Under the pieces are notes generated by a model, which did not search any database, had not been told where the DNA came from, and saw only the letters and a program-made list of their open reading frames with translations. DNA of 64,000 bases. Source: Torreya grandis. Taxonomy: Eukaryota; Streptophyta; Pinopsida; Cupressales; Taxaceae. The translations under genes were made by a program, and so were the position numbers. The stretch lies in the NCBI GenBank assembly GCA_037957365.1, contig JARHVA010001427.1, positions 3,264,001 through 3,328,000 of the forward strand, in the 5' to 3' direction. This document shows, piece by piece, positions 61,791 to 64,000 of the stretch. Every line of letters starts with the position of its first letter. The first letter of the stretch is position 1.

Positions 61791-62720
61791 AAAAGAGTTG
61801 TATTATATTATAGGGTCGACAAAATTTTTATCTTAAGTGTTGTTGGATTATTTATAGTATTTCACCTACTTTTCCTTCACCACTCTAGATTTTAAAAATC
61901 ATCCCTGATCAATTATTATAATAGTATTTTACTCTTTTAATGAATAAAATATCTATTTTTTGTAAGTGGGTCTCTTATATGTTTAAATTTTATTTCATAT
62001 CCATGTTTTAATGATCATCAATTTTATGTTATTAAGATTAACACTTTGTTTCTTGATGTATGTCATGGTAATGATGTGCTTATATATTATAATATTTATG
62101 TGAGTTATTTCATTTCCCTCTTGGTAGTGTTGAAAATTTGTGTGTTAATCTATAAATTCTCATATGGTGTTTATGTATTTTTGATAGTAAAACCTTAATA
62201 CTTATCATTAGTGATATCTCACATTGAAGGCATACTCTTAGTTTCCTCAAACTCTTCCCACTATATTTTCTTGGAGGTAGAACTCTAGTGAAACTCAGTA
62301 TATAGTGGTATAACTATGGTAGAGTCACTTGGTTCAATGACCAGTGCATTGAGTTTGGTTTAAACGTAAAGGCTTACCTTATCTAACTTACCTTTCCCTC
62401 TTTTTTATGTTTATCATGGAATTGAAATACCCATTCCCCTTGTGTTTAGAAACAACAAGCCTAACACTCAAGTATTCATAACAATATTTGACCTATGTGT
62501 AAGACATTAGATTGAATTTTGGGTGGCAATAGTATATTTCTTGAATACTATTCATGTAGACTCCATTTGTAAAGTCTAATAGCTATAACCATGCCTTGAG
62601 CTGATCCCAAATTAGTCCTAATATGGAGGAAAATATTTCATAGTTGTCCTCACCATTCCCTTTTCAATGAATGCCCAATCTCATAAGCATCTTGTGAGGA
62701 GTAGATTGGAGTAAAAATAA
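61791..62720. other. AT-rich end of the level-2 insertion
   Basis: No reading frame, and no similarity that I can see to the LTRs at 29014 or 37410, although a 3' LTR would be expected here. It ends where the outer integrase resumes. Confidence 0.5.
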
Positions 62721-62725
62721 AAATA

Positions 62726-63295
62726 AAAGAGGTAAATCAGGTGATATTGAAAATTATTAGATTATAGATTTCATAGAAGTAGCACACTTATAATTAAATA
62801 TTACCCCTCATTCAACACAACTACAATATAGTTTGGCATATCTCTATTGCACATAAACCTTTTCAAGTCCTCTTGGATTTAGAACCTTTGTCACCAATTG
62901 AAGTAGATTATCATGTTATTCCATCAACAACAACAACTCCTTCAACAAAGAATATTTTAAAATATATTCAAGTCATTGATAATATTCATCAACAAGTTCA
63001 AACTATTATGCAATAGGCTAATACTAAGTATAAGTATCACCATGATAAGTGTTAGAAATTGTATATATATTTTTGTTGGAAATTGATTTTGGCTAAACTT
63101 AAATATGAAAATATAGAAAGACCTTATTTAAAGATTCATTCACATTGGTTTAATCCATGCACCATCAAAAATATTATATGGGATAATAATTTTGAGCTTT
63201 ATCTTCCACCTTACCTGGGGTTGCATCCAATCTTCAACATAGAATTATTTTACCATTACCTTCCACCTATGTTGGATACTTTAAATTCTACTTAA
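62726..63295 (+). pseudogene. Outer gypsy integrase, C-terminal part
   Basis: Continues the integrase cut at 29013. A GTAAATCAGGTG stretch gives the VNQV motif expected after QTER. Next comes FQVLLDLEPLSPIEVDYHV (62858-62915), matching the P-F-x-V-L-x-G-x-x-P-L-S-P region. Then VIDNIHQQVQTIMQ, and the C-terminal domain HSHWFNPCTIKNII (63140-63180) and NNFELYLPPYLGLHPIF (63186-63236), ending LPPMLDT. A frame open from 63059 to 63295 is the best-preserved piece. It shows that 29014-62720 is a later insertion. Confidence 0.85.
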
Positions 63296-64000
63296 GACTC
63301 TTAAGTAAATACATATAAATCTACATTATATCATTCCCAAATAATTAGATCAATTCATTAATACCATGGTTAAATGGACATGTTAGTAAGAGATTCTTCT
63401 CTTCTAGATCATCAAATCATGGCAAGTGCATTCCCAAGGAAAATGGTTTACAGAAGTGAAAGTTACCAAATTATTTACACATGTATTACTAAAACTAAAT
63501 GAACTAGGGATGATTTTATTTAAGGAGTGGTTATTGATCAAAGAGGATTGGGGTCACTATATCTTATCATAGTTCACCATTGTTACTTATCTAGCTTTTT
63601 AACTATGTCAATAGCTTTGATATTAGGTTTGATACCCACATGCCAATTTCTATGACCTAAATCATCATCACCATTACTCTTGTCACTCAATTTTTAACCC
63701 TTGGATATGATGTTCAAACCTCTTACAAATTATATGAAACATTTTATTACCTCTAGGCATGTGGGTTGTCTATAGCAAAGGTAAACCTCTAGATTAAAGG
63801 GCTAGCTCCCAAGATGTCTTTGATAACATATCACCTATACTACTAGTTCATTTGGATGAAAAGGGGGAGAAAGAACATAAGTTAAAATATAATAATGAGG
63901 TGCTGCACCAATTTTAACCTGACCTCTCCTAATCAATTGCAATAACACTTCAAATAAAATCCTAACCTGCACATACACTAATCTAAATCTGTCTATTTCA
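63296..64000. other. Downstream of the outer pol
   Basis: A weak in-frame continuation with several stops (to about 63530) might be the tail of the polyprotein; no chromodomain is recognised. Beyond that nothing is supported, and the element's 3' LTR is not identifiable. Confidence 0.4.

Larger units (their letters stand above)
29014..62720 (+). mobile_element. Level-2 insertion in the outer integrase (Tat-type gypsy plus a second, related copy)
   Basis: Everything here interrupts one integrase frame: 29013 ends at the codon for T of ...RQT, and 62726 starts with the expected RVNQV-like continuation. The flanks AAACA (29009-29013) and AAATA (62721-62725) look like a 5-bp duplication with one C/T change. 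Contents: LTR 29014, gag-like ORF, pol, second LTR 37410, second gag-like ORF (itself split by the level-3 insertion), then another ORF. No third LTR is seen before 62720, so the right part is either truncated or a different subfamily. The right end ends in AA rather than CA. Confidence 0.7.

Overview
The window is retrotransposon-derived plant nuclear DNA from a large, AT-rich genome. The element families all point this way: Ty3/gypsy of the Tat type with a second RNase H, a second gypsy pol, Ty1/copia with an initiator-tRNA-Met primer site, a tRNA-Asp primer site, and gag-only and non-coding LTR elements. The age, size and nesting of the elements suggest a conifer or other gymnosperm; this is inference, because no host gene, rRNA, organelle sequence or CRISPR array is visible. 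Almost every reading frame is broken. Many stops sit where Gln (CAA/CAG) or Trp (TGG) is expected, as C-to-T decay of methylated repeats would produce.

Layout. 1-1880 (-): gag of a gypsy element running off the left edge. 1881-6711: no gene, with two tandem-repeat tracts. 6712-14161 (+): an LTR element with 1.4 kb LTRs, a tRNA-Asp-type primer site and a gag-like frame but no pol. 14641-24069 (-): one very large unrecognised reading frame of about 1,290 codons, cut in two by a 5.6 kb LTR element without coding capacity (16680-22247), whose insertion duplicated 5 bp. 24352-25330 (+): a repeat-rich broken frame and a polypurine-like end.

27111-63295 is a four-deep nest, all on the + strand. Level 1 is a gypsy pol (RT, RNase H, integrase) whose integrase stops at 29013 and resumes at 62726. 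Level 2, 29014-62720, holds a Tat-type element (LTR, gag-like ORF, archaeal-type RNase H, RT, RNase H, integrase), then a second LTR plus gag-like ORF that ends in a different, unrecognised ORF. Level 3, 40247-59688, is inserted in that second gag-like ORF: an LTR element with three LTR copies, the first inverted and head-to-head with the second, and an unrecognised 680-codon ORF. Level 4, 45795-52728, is a nearly complete but inactivated Ty1/copia element. All four insertions in the window with a visible host junction (three in the nest plus the one at 16680) have 5-bp flanking duplications differing at one base.

No working gene or operon is seen. The points most worth following are the split giant ORF, the inverted-LTR integrant with identical-type ends, the two further unrecognised ORFs, and a 73-nt tRNA-like fold in the copia leader.
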